Positions 43,830-55,380 are shown, numbered from the stretch's first letter. The stretch is 64,000 nucleotides of DNA from Diphasiastrum complanatum (GCA_029204225.1 CM055113.1:26031462-26095461), one strand, 5' to 3'. Translations and numbers: made by a program. Notes: a model not told the origin generated them from the letters alone.

Positions 43830-44600
43830 TAGTGGATCTTCCTTAGCCTTTTGCCCTTGGTCCTTAAAGTTTGGCCCTTATCTCTTGCCACTTGGTCCTC
43901 AACCATTGGACTACAGTCCTTGGCCGTTAGCCCTTAGTCCTTAGATCTTGGCACTTAGCCCTTAGCAATTGGACCTAAGCCCTTATATCTCGGCCCTTAG
44001 CAAATTGGCCCTTAGTCTTAGCCCATAGACATTGGCCCTCGACCCTTGGCTAGTTGGCTCTCAGTCCTTGGACCTTGACCCTTAGCTGTTGGCCTTAATA
44101 TCTAGGCCCTTAGACCGTACCCCTCAGCTAGTTGGCTCTAGATCTTAGCCCTTAGATGTTGGCCCTCGACCCTTGGTCCTTAGCTAGTTGGCCCTCAGTC
44201 CTTAGCTAGTTGGCCCGAGTCAGTCTTTAGCTAGTTGGCCCCTCAGTCCTTAGCAAGTTAGCCCTTAGTCCTTAGCCCTTTACCCTTTGCCGCTGACAGT
44301 TAGCCCTCGGTAGTCGACAATTGGCCCTTAGCCCTTGCCTCTTGGCCTTTAGGTATCGACCCTCAGTCCTAAGCCAGTTGGCCCATGGTCCTTAGACCAT
44401 GACCCTTGACCAGGCTTACATGTTGGCCCGACATTGTCCCTAGACCTTGACCCTTAGTCGTTGGAGCTTAGTTCTTAGCTGTTGGCCCTTAGCCCTTGGT
44501 TGTCAACAATTAGCCCTTAGTCCTTGACTGTTTGCCCTTGGACCAATGCCATATCCGTAGGTGATTAGTCCTTAGCCCAAGGCCCTTGGTCCTTGACATT
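43830..44600. repeat. Degenerate CCTTAGCCCTTGG minisatellite, about 770 bp
   Basis: Dozens of imperfect 10-20-bp units built from CCCTTAG, GGTCCTTAG, AGTTGGCCC and CCCTTGG. Some higher-order order is visible (TTAGCTAGTTGGCCC repeats near 44190-44250). Not coding. Confidence 0.85.
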
Positions 44601-45060
44601 AAAGACTTTTTCTTCTTGTAACTTGTATTATTGTTTGTCATTATTCTTTTAAAGTTTTTGTTTTTTTCTTAGCTTTATAGATTTTATTTTTAATTATTTT
44701 TTAAAATAGTAACTTTTTTTTAATTAATGTTTTAATATTTTTTGTACTTTTTTATTCTCATTAATTCTTTTATTTTATTGTATTTGTTTATATTTTTTTA
44801 TGATTTTATTTTTAAATTATATTATTGATACATTTTATTTTGAGAGTTTATTTTGTTGTATTGCATTTTTATATATCTAATTTATTGTGTTATTTTGTAT
44901 TTTATTTATTTATAGTTTTATTTTAATATTTTAGTAAATAATCAATTTATTAATTTTTTATGATTTATTAGTAGATATATACAATTTTTTTGATGATTTG
45001 TTAATAGTTATACTAATTTTTTATTGATATATTTTTCTAGTTATTTTATAATTATTTTAA
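44600..45060. other. Extremely T-rich/AT-rich spacer
   Basis: Mostly T and A with homopolymer runs and no ORF. It separates two GC-richer minisatellites. Confidence 0.7.
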
Positions 45061-45063
45061 TAA

Positions 45064-45395
45064 CGTAGAGGGTCACAGAGGGACCGTAGAGGGTGGTCCG
45101 TAGAGGGTCGCAGAGGGACCGTAGAGGGTCGCAGAGGGCCGTAGAGGACCGCAGAGGTCGCAGAGGAGGACCGTAGAGAAGGATCGCAATTTTGGAAGCT
45201 GGAGGGTGGACCGTACAGGGTCGCAGAGGACCGTAGAGGACCACAGAGGATGAAGAGGAATGCAAAGGAGGACCATAGAGGCTCTACCCGTCGCGGCGGG
45301 TGGACCGTAAAGGGTCGCAGAGGGACGACAGAGGGTCGTAGAGGACCGTAGAGGCTCGTAGATACCGTAGAGGACCGTAGAGGGACTGCGACAAG
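45064..45395. repeat. GGACCGTAGAGGGTCGCAGA minisatellite
   Basis: Imperfect tandem units of about 10-20 bp (ACCGTAGAGG, GTCGCAGAGG) over about 330 bp, interrupted at 45180-45215 and 45280-45300. The minus ORFs across it read repetitive Pro/Leu/Tyr and are not genes. Confidence 0.85.
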
Positions 45396-45633
45396 AGGTT
45401 CTAAGTATTTTCTTTTTTATTGAAAAATATTCAGAACCTCCCACTAGAACTGCATGAACTACGGCTGTGGTTATCTACGGTCCAATGACCCGCTGGTCAT
45501 CGCAAGCTTGAAACTATATATGTATATGTATATATAGATATATATATATGCATATATACATATGTAATAAAAAAAATTCAGAATCTCCCGCCGTGGCGGG
45601 AAGTTCTAAAATACATTGTCAAATATATATGTA

Positions 45634-45702
<69 letters not shown>

Positions 45703-46985
45703 GCATATTGATGGGTATTACATTAATATATTTATATTTATATTTATATATACAACTGATATATATATGTAAATTTAATTTTAAAGTTACAATACATTAT
45801 TTTCTAAATACATGCATCTTATATAAATGTCTATTTGAATTGACTATTTCAAATACATTTCACATAAAGTATATATGTAATCTAACAGACATGATCTAGA
45901 TTATATCTAAAAGTAACTTACTTTAGTAATAGAGTATGAGCGACCAAACTGAGCTTACTTCTCAGTTGGAATGTGATTGACCATAGAGACCTGACTTTGA
46001 AAGACTTGAGTGTCCTTTGAAAGAACTTCTTTATATATACTATCGTCGAGCTTCGTCCATGTCATCAATCTGTGTGAAAATGTTTCTTTTCTCTTTTTTA
46101 AAGACACCTCAGCAATCCGCGTTTTCTCACATATTGTTTAGGCCAGTTACTGTCCCAAGTGTACTATCCAAACATGCTTCGTTTTTGAAACTCGTATTTG
46201 CCATGTCACTGATCCAAATCTTGTTATTATTTGAAACTGGATTTTTAGCAACATATTCACGGATTGATGACCTGGCATGGTTCTATATATATTTACTCCA
46301 ATCCTTTATCTCTTTCTTTGAGAGCAGAATAGAAGCGTCGCAGAACTATAGCAAGAAAATAATGAATTTTACTAGCTTCCTTATGAACTTGAGCTTGTTT
46401 AATGAGGTTGTTTCTTCAGCTCTTGAGCTTATTCCTTGTGATTCTTAGTATAATTCTTGAACTACGGTTGTGGTATTTTGCGGTCCAATGACTCGTGGGT
46501 CGTCGTAGGTTTGAACTCAAGGTTTTGAAGGTTGCGATTTCCTTCCTTTGAGACTAGCAATCATTATGAACCGCATACTGGCCCTTTGCGGTGCGGTGAG
46601 GTTGCGGTTGCGGCCCCCATGACCCAATAAAAACCCAGAACGGGCCTTTCCCGGCCCGTTATCTATTACATAAAAAATGTATGTTTTTGAATATATGAAA
46701 TGTTAAAATAGCTCTACGAGATAAGGTAGTGACACATGGCAAATGGTATATCCCATAAGTACCATATACATCTATCCATCAAAAAATGGTATAAGTAAAA
46801 GCCCTCTCCTCCTTAGACTTCACATTCTCATTTTAATTCTGAGTATTCTAAGCATACCTCCATAATCCAATTTTGAAAGCAGTGATTTACTTGCAAGGAA
46901 AATTCTAAATCAATGATACCTTTCGTCCCATTTTGCATTTTCTGAGTTTCCCATTTTCCATTAGTTGAGTTTAAAAAAACTAAAT
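45396..46985. other. AT-rich region with palindromes and a possible decayed coding stretch
   Basis: Contains a (TA)n tract (45641-45695) and a palindrome at 45579-45607. Between 46080 and 46440 the minus strand reads IREYVAKNPVSNNNKIWISD and MANTSFKNEACLDSTLGTV between several stops. That is more protein-like than the plus ORF at 46017-46448, but I cannot name it. Near 46440-46500 and 45450-45510 there are two related blocks (GAACTACGGCTGTGGT, TCCAATGACC). Confidence 0.4.
45641..45695. repeat. (TA)n microsatellite
   Basis: About 55 bp of uninterrupted TA repeats. Confidence 0.95.
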
Positions 46986-47015
46986 CAGAACCTCCCGCCA
47001 CGGCGGGAGGTTCTG
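46986..47015. repeat. Palindrome CTCCCGCCACGGCGGGAG family, copy 2
   Basis: A 30-bp near-perfect inverted repeat: CAGAACCTCCCGCCA followed by CGGCGGGAGGTTCTG. Relatives are at 45579-45607 and 47124-47157, with half-related words at 45285-45302. Confidence 0.85.
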
Positions 47016-47123
47016 AGTTCCCCATTTTCCATTTTCTGAGCTTCCCATTTTCCATTGGTTGAGTTAAAAAATATAAATCAGGGAGGTTCTGAGATCCCCA
47101 TTTTTTGAGTTTAGCAAAACAAA

Positions 47124-47157
47124 CTCAGAACCTCCCACCGCGGCGGGTGGTTCTGAG
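47124..47157. repeat. Palindrome family, copy 3
   Basis: 34-bp inverted repeat, CTCAGAACCTCCCACCG against CGGCGGGTGGTTCTGAG, with two mismatched pairs. Confidence 0.85.
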
Positions 47158-47164
47158 GATATAT

Positions 47165-47169
<5 letters not shown>

Positions 47170-47234
<65 letters not shown>
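47170..47234. repeat. Compound (GA)n(CA)n microsatellite
   Basis: GA repeats to about 47199 followed directly by CA repeats. Confidence 0.95.
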
Positions 47235-47237
<3 letters not shown>

Positions 47238-47329
47238 GTGATATATATATTTTGGAGGCTCCACCCGCAAAGTGACCGCATTAGGGACCTCAGAGGACTG
47301 CAAAGTGACCTCAAAGGACCACTTAACTA

Positions 47330-48997
47330 TGAGGGTTCTCTCTTTAATGGATTGATGGCCCTATGTAGCAAACATAAGCTATCGATGGAAGCTGAGGGAA
47401 TAGAAAGTGTTTTTTCTGATGTTGCAATTATTGGATCTGCTGCAGCTTCTATGATTGAAGATGTAATAGGAATGGAAATTGTTCCATGTATAGAAACAAA
47501 TCCCTCTCCTATAGAACCTGAAAAACAAGCTTTGAAAAGAAGGAGAAAAGTAACCACTACAGGACCTAGAAAACAAAGTTGAGGGGTTCAAATTGGAAGA
47601 GAGACTACAAACTATTGGGACCGCCGGGAAAAGACCTTCGGAGCCGAGAGTGGATCGATCGGGAATGCAATCCAGCTCTTATTGCAATGTATCAGAGGAT
47701 GAAGACCGTACGGTCGAGGTAGAGCAAAACCCTGATTTTGAGGATGATGCCAATGTCAATCTAGATAATTTTGTAATTGATGACATCGGGTACGTATGGG
47801 ATAAAACTACAATGTATCATATAGAAAGCAAAAATATCCAGCGTGCCTCACTTTTCATGAACCAACGAGCTTTGGATCACTCATTTGCTGAGAAGTTGTT
47901 TGCTGATTTGAGCAAGCCCAATAGTCTACCACCTGCATCAATCAGCATCACTTTAAGTCCAATTTCATTCAAGAAAAGTGATGAGAAAAAAATTATTTTT
48001 GAAGGCCCAATTATGTCTGAAAAGATGTATTGTGAATTCATGTGTGTTGATAGAGAGAGATTGAGCAGGTCTACAGAGACACTTACCCAAAGGAGATGGA
48101 TCTCAATCCAATTGGCAAAGGTTGCATTAACTTAAAATAGGATACATCCTCGGATATTTGATGCCACTTTTAGGTTTGTGCATGCCAAGATATGTATATT
48201 TAAGAATGCATCTCATTACATTCTTGAATCGGATACACTCAATCACGAGCCGGAAGAGAAAAGAAAAAAGAGCAGTCTGCTAGAAATCATGGAGTGTGCA
48301 CGTGATGTACGGATCTCATTGAGTTGACCACGCTTTGTTAAAGGATTGAAGCTAAATCCTGAGCAACTGAAACAGATGAGAGCATTTTATCTCGGTTTGT
48401 GCGGTGTCCTTGGCAGGAGTAATGTTGGATCTTTGTCAGGACAACACAGAATTACATCTTTGTATGAGAAATTTGAGTACACAATAATAATCTTTCGTTT
48501 AGATGAAACATTCAATAATTTTATGCAAGTCATGAAACTGTATGTAAATGATCAAATTTGCTATGATGAACCTGCATTGGGATTGAGAAAGACAAAAAAC
48601 AAACCGATATCTATTTGGTTGTTCAGATGTTTGAGGTATATGTCGGACGCCATGTGCGATCATATCTTGAAGAAGCTTGTAAATAGAGAATTGTATTTTG
48701 TAAGAAAAAACAGAGAAAAACACATTAATGACGGAGTTCTTCTTATGGTTTGTGAGATGGCTGCACTAAGTGTTGTACAATATTTTCTTACTACAAAAGA
48801 AGATTTGCCTTCAGATGTGGACTACAATAAAGAGAGCATAAAACAACTGTCAAAAATCATCGACCCGACTTTTTGTCGGAATTGGGTTAGAGCGCACTAT
48901 GGAAAAGACAATTCTTATGAAGATACATTTCATCCAAAGAGATACCATTGGCATCCATTGAGACGACAAGGCAAAGCTCCATCGAGACAGTGTGTTT
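47330..48997 (+). pseudogene. Unknown plant gene, interrupted by two stops
   Basis: From 47593 to 48997 one frame is open except TAA at 48133 and TGA at 48325, giving about 470 codons. An earlier ORF (47238-47582) in another frame, with SMEAEGIESVFSDVAIIGSA and a basic end (KRRRKVTTTGPRKQS), probably belongs to the same gene after a frameshift or intron. The body has an acidic segment (DFEDDANVNLDNF), then FDATFRFVHAKICIFKNASH, a Lys/Glu patch, and a helical part (QMRAFYLGLCGVLGRSN, CDHILKKLVNRELYFVRKN, DGVLLMVCEMAALSVVQYF). I recognise no family. The frame ends where the TNP2-like sequence begins, so it may be another CACTA gene or a captured host gene. Confidence 0.45.
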
Positions 48998-50750
48998 GAT
49001 CGGGAAGCACTTTCCCACATCCATTCTCACCATTCAAATGCATCTCATTTTGCATTTGGTAGATGAGGTGGCCATTCCAGGTACATCATCTACTTGCTTC
49101 AATTGCCTATTCTTAGTCCATCCTAGAATATTGCTATCATGGTAATTCCCATGTTCCCTCACTAACATTGATTTATTTTTTTTAATTCAAGCACCATCCA
49201 TAGTCGTTGGATGTTTTTCTTGGAACGATTCATGAAAACATTGAAGGGCTTCGTAAGACGAAGAGCAAGGCCTGAGGTAGCATGGTGAAAGGATGGCTAG
49301 TGCAAGAGTCCATGGTTTACATCACGGACTTCCTTGCTCATAGTGATCCTTCTATTCCTTGTCTTTGGGATAAGAAAGATGATGAGCATGTTGTTGGGGA
49401 GGTTCCTCAAGGAAAAGGAGCGATCATGAGAATGAGTGAGTCCTTCAGGGGGAAGTAAATAAGTTTTGCATTTTTAATAGCGAGGAAATACAAAAGTGGA
49501 TTTTGTTATATGAAGAGGCCAAGGCTTGTAAACAAACCGCTCGAGCCACTTTCAAGAGAGGGCATAGAAGACAATTGTACCCACATGACCTCGCCCTTCT
49601 ACCCAAGGACATGATGCTTGATTGGCTATGTGATGCACTTAGAGAAGCCTCGGCAAACAACCAGAAAGTAATAGAGAGAGAGCAGGAATATGCAAGGGGG
49701 GTGCGATTTACATGTAAGCTATGATGATTAACATTCACATGTTTATTAATACGTGCAATTTTATACATGTTTGTTGTATCCCTAACACATTTAGTTCTAT
49801 TTCATTCAGTACAAAAAATACAATGCACTATGGACACATGGACGACAGTTTCATACGGAGTGCATCGACAAAAATAGAAACACGTATGATTGTGGAGTCA
49901 TGGCAAATTTTACCCAACAAAGTCGAGTAAGCATGGCGGACACCAATTTACTCTTGTCTCAACTTGATTATTGTGGGACAATCAATGACATCCTCAAAGT
50001 TGGATTGAGAAAATTCAGCTTTTTCATATTTGATGTCAAATGGTTCAAAGTTATTTGCAATGGTCCCAATGCAACTGTCAGGAAAGATGAGAGTGGTTAT
50101 TTTGCCATTGACTCCACCAAGTTTTGGACAGATCAAAGTGACACATTTGTTTTTCCGCAACAATGTGAGCAGGTACATTTCTTCTATGTCTTCAAGATGT
50201 CTATGCTCTTTTGTTGTCAATCAATCGATTTTCAGTATACTGCAAAAAATGTATATTGTGAATAGTAATACGCAAGCAACTGTAACATAGCTATGGATAC
50301 TAACCATGAGTCAACGTTTATGGTAACATCGATCAATGTTTATGGGTCTTCTACCCCGATTGTTCAGATCCCAGATGGTGGTACGTGATTCAAGTCGCTC
50401 GTCGAAGTAAAAGAATTTTTGAAGATAGAGATGTTGTGGAGGACATGGCACTGCCAACTGATCGTGATGACGGATTCAATGACACAATTTTGGAGGATGA
50501 TCATGTGCAAGCTTCACAAGCTAATGATGATGTTGAGTGTGATGCATCATCGTCGGATGGTTCGACGACACACAACACACTTTCACGATCTCACTCGTCG
50601 TCACTGTCGCCATTAGTTTTTGAAAATCAGCTTACTAATGATAAAACTATAGGAGATATTTGGGTAGAATTAGAGATAAACTCATTTGGTTTGGCGGATT
50701 TGTCGCATGATGATGCAACAAATGATCACGATGAACCACCAGATGAATGA
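48985..50750 (+). pseudogene. CACTA TNP2-like transposase, C-terminal half with introns
   Basis: Starts GKHFPTSILTIQMHLILHLV, a DUF4218-like block. After a likely intron (about 49087-49189, GT...AG) come WMFFLERFMKTLKGFVRRR, one frameshift, then MVKGWLVQESMVYITDFLAH. A linker (LLYEEAKACKQTARATFKRG) and a second intron (about 49714-49809) lead to HGRQFHTECIDKNRNTYDCG and a DUF4216-like block (YCGTINDILKVGLRKFSFF, FAIDSTKFWTDQSDTFVF). A third intron ends near 50371 before PRWWYVIQVARRSKRIFED and an acidic C-terminus closing at 50748. The N-terminal transposase core is missing. It is the best of three copies in the window. Confidence 0.8.
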
Positions 50751-50984
50751 GAGACAATAGGATGTATTTCAATTCATTGCAATATTAATCATATTGCTCA
50801 CAGATACAATTACACTTTATTAATTGACTAATTGACATCGAACAAGAAGTCGATGCATGTGAGTACACAATTTGTGATTATCATTTTTTTGTGATACATA
50901 AATTTCTTTATTCACTTGTGCATATGGCAACCAAAGTTGATGTAAAATGGAATTCAATGTGTTGATAGGTAACAAATTCCAAAA

Positions 50985-51350
50985 GTGAAATTATATTCTG
51001 TTTTATACCGTGGTTTATATCGAGGGGCCTTTTTTTCATCAGTCTCAGTATTCCTCTCGGTTAGCAGAGTGTCCTGGAATGCCTCTGGCCACCTGGACCC
51101 TCTTTATAACCCTCTCTATAAATGTCTCAAAAACAAGTGCAAATTTGGTAGGCTTATACCAATGTCAACCTCGGTATACCCCTCAAATTAGCTTCAGTAT
51201 TCTGATGTATGGCCTTCTAGTGGATTTATAACCCTCTATATATCCATATATCCCTCTCTATAAATGTTTCAAAACCAAGTTCAAATTTTGTAGGCTCATT
51301 CTGAGGCCAAATACCGGACCTGAGGCTCGAGCATCATTTATGAATCTATG
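50985..51350. mobile_element. Possible CACTA subterminal region
   Basis: Contains TACCGTGGTTTATATCGAGG, CTCGGTATACCCCTC and related words similar to 35440-35700, plus a local duplication (AACCCTCTCTATAAATGT twice). No clear terminus. Confidence 0.4.
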
Positions 51351-51596
51351 GTTGAATAACAAGCATCAAGACATTGGATTATGTGTGCTACTTAGTACTA
51401 TTAGCGGTTGAAAATGGTGAAACATGCCTCAGGGGCATGCATATTGTAGAGGGAATGGTAGAGGGCATGTATTGTCAAAGGGTCTTTGATGAGGATGACA
51501 ATTAACTAAGCTTGACAACTGATTGTTATCAGGGGAAAAACTAGTACCTTAATCTCAAGGCACATATTCCTAATCCTAAGGGTATCCCTTACCCAC
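51351..51596. other. Unassigned spacer
   Basis: No gene or element end seen. The right duplicate begins at 51597. Confidence 0.4.
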
Positions 51597-52576
51597 CTTG
51601 CCGTTACGAAACAAAATCTTGTTTTGAATTGCAAAATCCATTTCAGTCTTTCCCTGATTTGAGAAACCTTGCATACCTAAATTGACCCCAGAAAGTACTT
51701 GTTGCCAATATTGAATTTGTTGGTATAAAAGTTCAAGAGCTTGTGCCACATTGGATGGGTTTGATAGCTAAAATGATGGTTTTCATTGGTTTGATCCATT
51801 GGAGCTGCTTGTCAATTTTCCTATTATGCAAATACAACAAGTAATTCTAATTAGAATGGCAGAAATGCTTCAATTCTTACATAATCCAATGCAAATAAAA
51901 GCATTTACTTCTACTCATTCAATACTTATTGTTTGTAAGATCAATCCAAGCCTACTTTTTGCAGGCTCAATCCAAGCTTAAGAGAAAACTACACCAAGCA
52001 ATTTCATTAGGGGGAATTTGGGCTCAAAATGGGCCCTTTAAGAAATTTGACTTTAGAGAGAGGATACAAAGAGAGAGACTGGAAACCAGTACCATTTGGG
52101 TATCGTTTTTCTAATTTCCAGTAATGTCCGCATTCTTAGAACTAGCTCTAACTTCAGACATTAATTAGTTAAGTGTGTTTGTAATAACAACCATGCATTT
52201 GTCATATAATCTGGGGCTGTAAACATCTACCAATAATAAATTACAATATGGTACCTGCGCCTAAAAGTAATGAATGGTCTATCATTAAAGCCTAATGGTC
52301 ATCGAATTCCGTACCTAGAGATATCATACGTTCACGGAAACTCATGAGGCTCCGATCTACATAAGCACAAACATGACAATAAAAGAAACTTTACGTTCGA
52401 ATTTCAAGCCCGAATATCGGTTCAGCATGCGCACAGATCATTCAGATATCCTTTAGCCATGGTGGGTCATGTGGCGTGCATCTTGGCCTAGGAGGCGGTG
52501 GATTTCCTTGGTGGCCTCCTTGCATTGGGACACCTCCAAGATGAATTTGTGATGTTTGCTTCGTGCGAGCCATTTG
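51597..52576. repeat. Segmental duplication, right unit part 1
   Basis: Matches 5352-6342 colinearly. The first 190 bp are antisense Ty3/gypsy pol (minus LLYQQIQYWQQVLSGVN region), the rest a CATTAGGGG-terminus element with the MARTKQTS ORF. At 52577 it continues into GATCCGATAT-type foldback sequence as expected for a fuller element. Confidence 0.88.
52442..52573 (-). CDS. Small ORF with a histone H3-like N-terminus, second MARTKQTS copy
   Basis: 43 codons: MARTKQTSQIHLGGVP, a Gly/Gln segment, a run of four Pro, RPRCTPHDPPWLKDI, then a TGA where the copy at 6146-6334 continues. Nearly identical to that copy through the duplication. It lies directly downstream (on minus) of foldback sequence, as does the ORF at 41072. 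Confidence 0.45.
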   Translation of the reverse strand: MARTKQTSQIHLGGVPMQGGHQGNPPPPRPRCTPHDPPWLKDI

Positions 52577-52845
52577 CAGACCCAATATCGGATTAGCGTG
52601 CACGTAGAAAGTCAGCAGCTATAGAAGGTAGGTTGGTCGCGCATTAGACAGAAAAGTCGGAAACTAGGCAATAGCGAATGGGTGTGCGGGAGTCTGGAAT
52701 AGGAATATCGTGATTGGGTTGGGCGCACTGAACCGATATGGCATGTTGTAAAAAAAAATTGGTAACTTTTGAAAGATAGCTTGAACTGAGACGACTACAA
52801 TGCCATCAGAAAACCCTCGACGAGAGCTTTTCAATGACATTGTTG

Positions 52846-53037
52846 TAAAACTACCTTTACAAGCCTTACTTTCGGCGCCACTGGCGCCAGCAGCGCCCCT
52901 GCTGCTCCCGGCGCCACTGTGACCAGAATCCAGCCGACGCCAACTCCCTATGGCTGAAAATCTTTGATTGGTTCTAGCGAAGTCCAGAGAGCTCAGGTCG
53001 ATGTGCAATCACCTCAGGCATGATTAAAGGAAGCCCA
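52846..53037 (+). mobile_element. LTR fragment of the non-coding element, plus orientation
   Basis: Starts TGTTGTAAAACTACC at the LTR 5-prime end and runs through the GGCGCC block to CAGGCATGATTAAAGG. It is inverted relative to the array at 14656-32536. Confidence 0.85.
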
Positions 53038-53040
53038 GGG

Positions 53041-53564
53041 ACGGTCTGACTTACATCAGACTTAACCAACTGAAAGCTTCGTCATGAGCACTGGAAGCCA
53101 ACCTGGCGCCACGCCAGACTGGACAGCCATAAATAGGTAATTTCCACCCAAGCAAGCCATCCAACTCAGCCGACAGGTTAGAGCCCGTTCCCCAAGAGCT
53201 TAACTCATTCACGTTCATGCAAGGAACACTCAGAACCACAAACCACAACAGATATGGAGACAACCAGTTCCTGAACCAAATGGTCCCGACAGCATACCGC
53301 TGGCACCACGGACCGAATGGTCTTGACGGCATATCGTTGGCGTCCCGAGATACGACGCTCAGCTATGTGCCAACTTAAAAATTTGAAAGCGGGCTTACAA
53401 CTGGCGCTTTTACCGAACACTGAAACCCAGAAGGTAATCAGAGTCAGTTTGAGGAAAATCCCACTTTATTGATAAATCTGGGAAGGTTACATTTCAAGCG
53501 TGTGACCGACCCTAGCTCCGGGGCGCTAGCATGCCAAGACGAGAGCCATGACAACATTCCAGGA
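53041..53564 (-). mobile_element. LTR fragment of the non-coding element, minus orientation
   Basis: Matches LTR b from about 18245 to 18760. It sits head-to-head with the fragment at 52846-53037, so an LTR was broken and partly inverted. It ends at CATTCCAGG where duplicon B begins. Confidence 0.85.
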
Positions 53565-54507
53565 AAGTGTTCTAAAATATATTATTTGATTCTATAAACT
53601 AGACGAACATAAAATAAATGGAAAGATCATTATTGTAATAAAATTGGATGAAACCAACATTAGAGAAAATTTGGCCTTGGAAAGGGCTTTATAAGGATTG
53701 CCACATAGGATGACAATTTTTTGGCAATGTAAAATACTAAAATAAAATCTTTTTTTTTGCCCGCAGTCCTGGCCACACAGTCTTTGATGATTAGCTATTA
53801 TGTGGGTAATATAGTCTGTGACTAAAAAAAATCATAAATTTTGAACGACAACTCGGATTGAGACAATTATGGTGCCATTAGAAAGCCCTCGACGAGAGCT
53901 TTTCAATGACATCCAAGATGACCCAGTCCGAGCTACGGTGAAGAAGTTATGGCCAGTCATAGTTTTGGTTGGTCAACACTTGGTCAACCCAATACCTCTT
54001 TCAAGCGTAGTTGACCGGTTTGTCACCGTAATCTAATGGCACCGTAATCGTCTCAATTTGAGTTGTGGTTCAAATTTGAGTGTTTTGATTGGACCATGTG
54101 AAAGAAACTTTTGAGAAAAAAAATAAAAGGTATCTTTTTGAAAGGCCCCTTTTGTGCTCAAATTTTCTCTAATGAATCATCAAAGGTTAAAAGTTGGAAC
54201 GAGTGAGTCTCACGTCGAGGACTTTTGAACAAGACACGCGTTGATTCGATATTCCGTTGGAAGAGGCTGATATCGCTTCAGCGCGCGTGAATGATTATGA
54301 TCAGGGTGTCAAAAACCAAGTGCGCATTGAATCGATATCGCATAAGAAGAGGATGATATCACATCAGTGCACGAGAGGAGATTGTCCTCTTGTGAAAGTA
54401 TCTGCTTGCAACTCTCCGTTCTGAGGTGCACACCTCTTTCTTAGCTGGGTTTTTTTCTTGGAAGTAAAGGTTGTATCGTTTCTAATTCGAAATTTGGCCT
54501 TTGTAAA

Positions 54508-55050
54508 ACTCTCAATGATTTCTTGGTGGGATGTATTATGTGAATCATCATCATGCACAATCCAATTGAATCCATAACATGAATTCACATTCTTGTGAGC
54601 ACTCGCTTTCATCAAACTTATATCATAATCTAGCACGCTAGCATCGATCTTGGTATTTTACTATTCTTCTCAGTAAACGCTTTCAAGAAAACTGAGCCAC
54701 AATCATTTAAGCCTTCTTGAATGTCAGTCACGCATCCACAATTCAGTTTCTTTCCAGCATCCTTCTTGACAACAAAAAAAAAATGTCACATTCTCATCAA
54801 AGTCCATCACTTCGAAGCTTCACTTATAATTATAGTCAATCTCAACAAAATTGTCCAATTCACCGATTATAGTTCCTTCTCTATTGAGTTTCTTTGCATT
54901 CCCTTTGACTCTACTACACATATTTTCTCCCCAACACTTATAAAAATAAATTTCATCCAAAGAGATCAATGGGGCAAGACAGAACTCAACAATAGTGGCA
55001 ATGTGCTTTGATAAGTTAGTTTTAAGTTGATCATAGTCTATTAGTATCAT
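54508..55050 (-). pseudogene. Unknown ORF pair split at a T-run, duplicon B
   Basis: Counterpart of 10223-10787 with the same frame change at a run of ten T (54776-54785 on plus as A). The upstream part keeps CLAPLISLDEIYFYKCWGEN and the downstream part NVNSCYGFNWIVHDDDSH. In this copy the upstream frame ends at a TGA where A has Trp (YNYKW). The downstream end of the ORF runs into foreign sequence at 54364-54505. Confidence 0.4.
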
Positions 55051-55084
55051 TTATTTGTGATGTAATATTGATCTCATGATATCA

Positions 55085-55270
55085 TCAATACAAGCATCAT
55101 CCACAACCGATCGATGTTTTCTTCTAGAGTGATTTATGAAAACATTGAAAGGCTTTGTAAGGCGAAGGGTAAGGCCTAGGGCAGCATCGTGGAAGGGTGG
55201 CTAGTGCAAGAATTCATAGTCTCTACCATGGAGGATCATCATATTCCTCATGGTTTGGGAGAAGAAGAAT
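55085..55270 (+). pseudogene. CACTA TNP2-like fragment, duplicon B
   Basis: Same FMKTLKGFVRRR-type block as 10845-10925. The DUF4216-like part seen in duplicon A has been deleted here. Confidence 0.65.
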
Positions 55271-55325
55271 GAAAAGAAGGATGATCTATGTCTTTTTGGG
55301 AAAAGAAGGATGATTTGTGTTTTTG

Positions 55326-55327
<2 letters not shown>

Positions 55328-55376
<49 letters not shown>
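55328..55376. repeat. (GA)n microsatellite
   Basis: About 49 bp of GA, inside a roughly 120-bp insertion that duplicon A lacks. Confidence 0.95.

Positions 55377-55380
<4 letters not shown>

Larger units (their letters stand above)
52004..54178 (-). mobile_element. Most complete CATTAGGGG-terminus element, interrupted
   Basis: Terminus CATTAGGGGG...CAAAATGGGCCCTTT at 52004 and an inverted counterpart at 54133-54178 (plus CTCAAATTTTCTCTAATG). Inside are the MARTKQTS ORF (minus) and foldback arms (52580-52845 and 53820-54070), split by about 720 bp of LTR fragments. Without that insertion it is about 1.45 kb. A TCA/TGA flank could be a 3-bp target duplication or part of the terminus. Confidence 0.45.

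Noticed and set aside
43830-44600. Interstitial telomere array (CCCTTAG words)
   Set aside because: The plant telomere repeat is CCCTAAA or CCCTAA; CCCTTAG is not a rotation of either, and the units are irregular.
46017-46448. A 143-codon plus-strand gene
   Set aside because: Phe/Leu/Ser-rich composition typical of antisense; the minus strand looks more protein-like but is full of stops.
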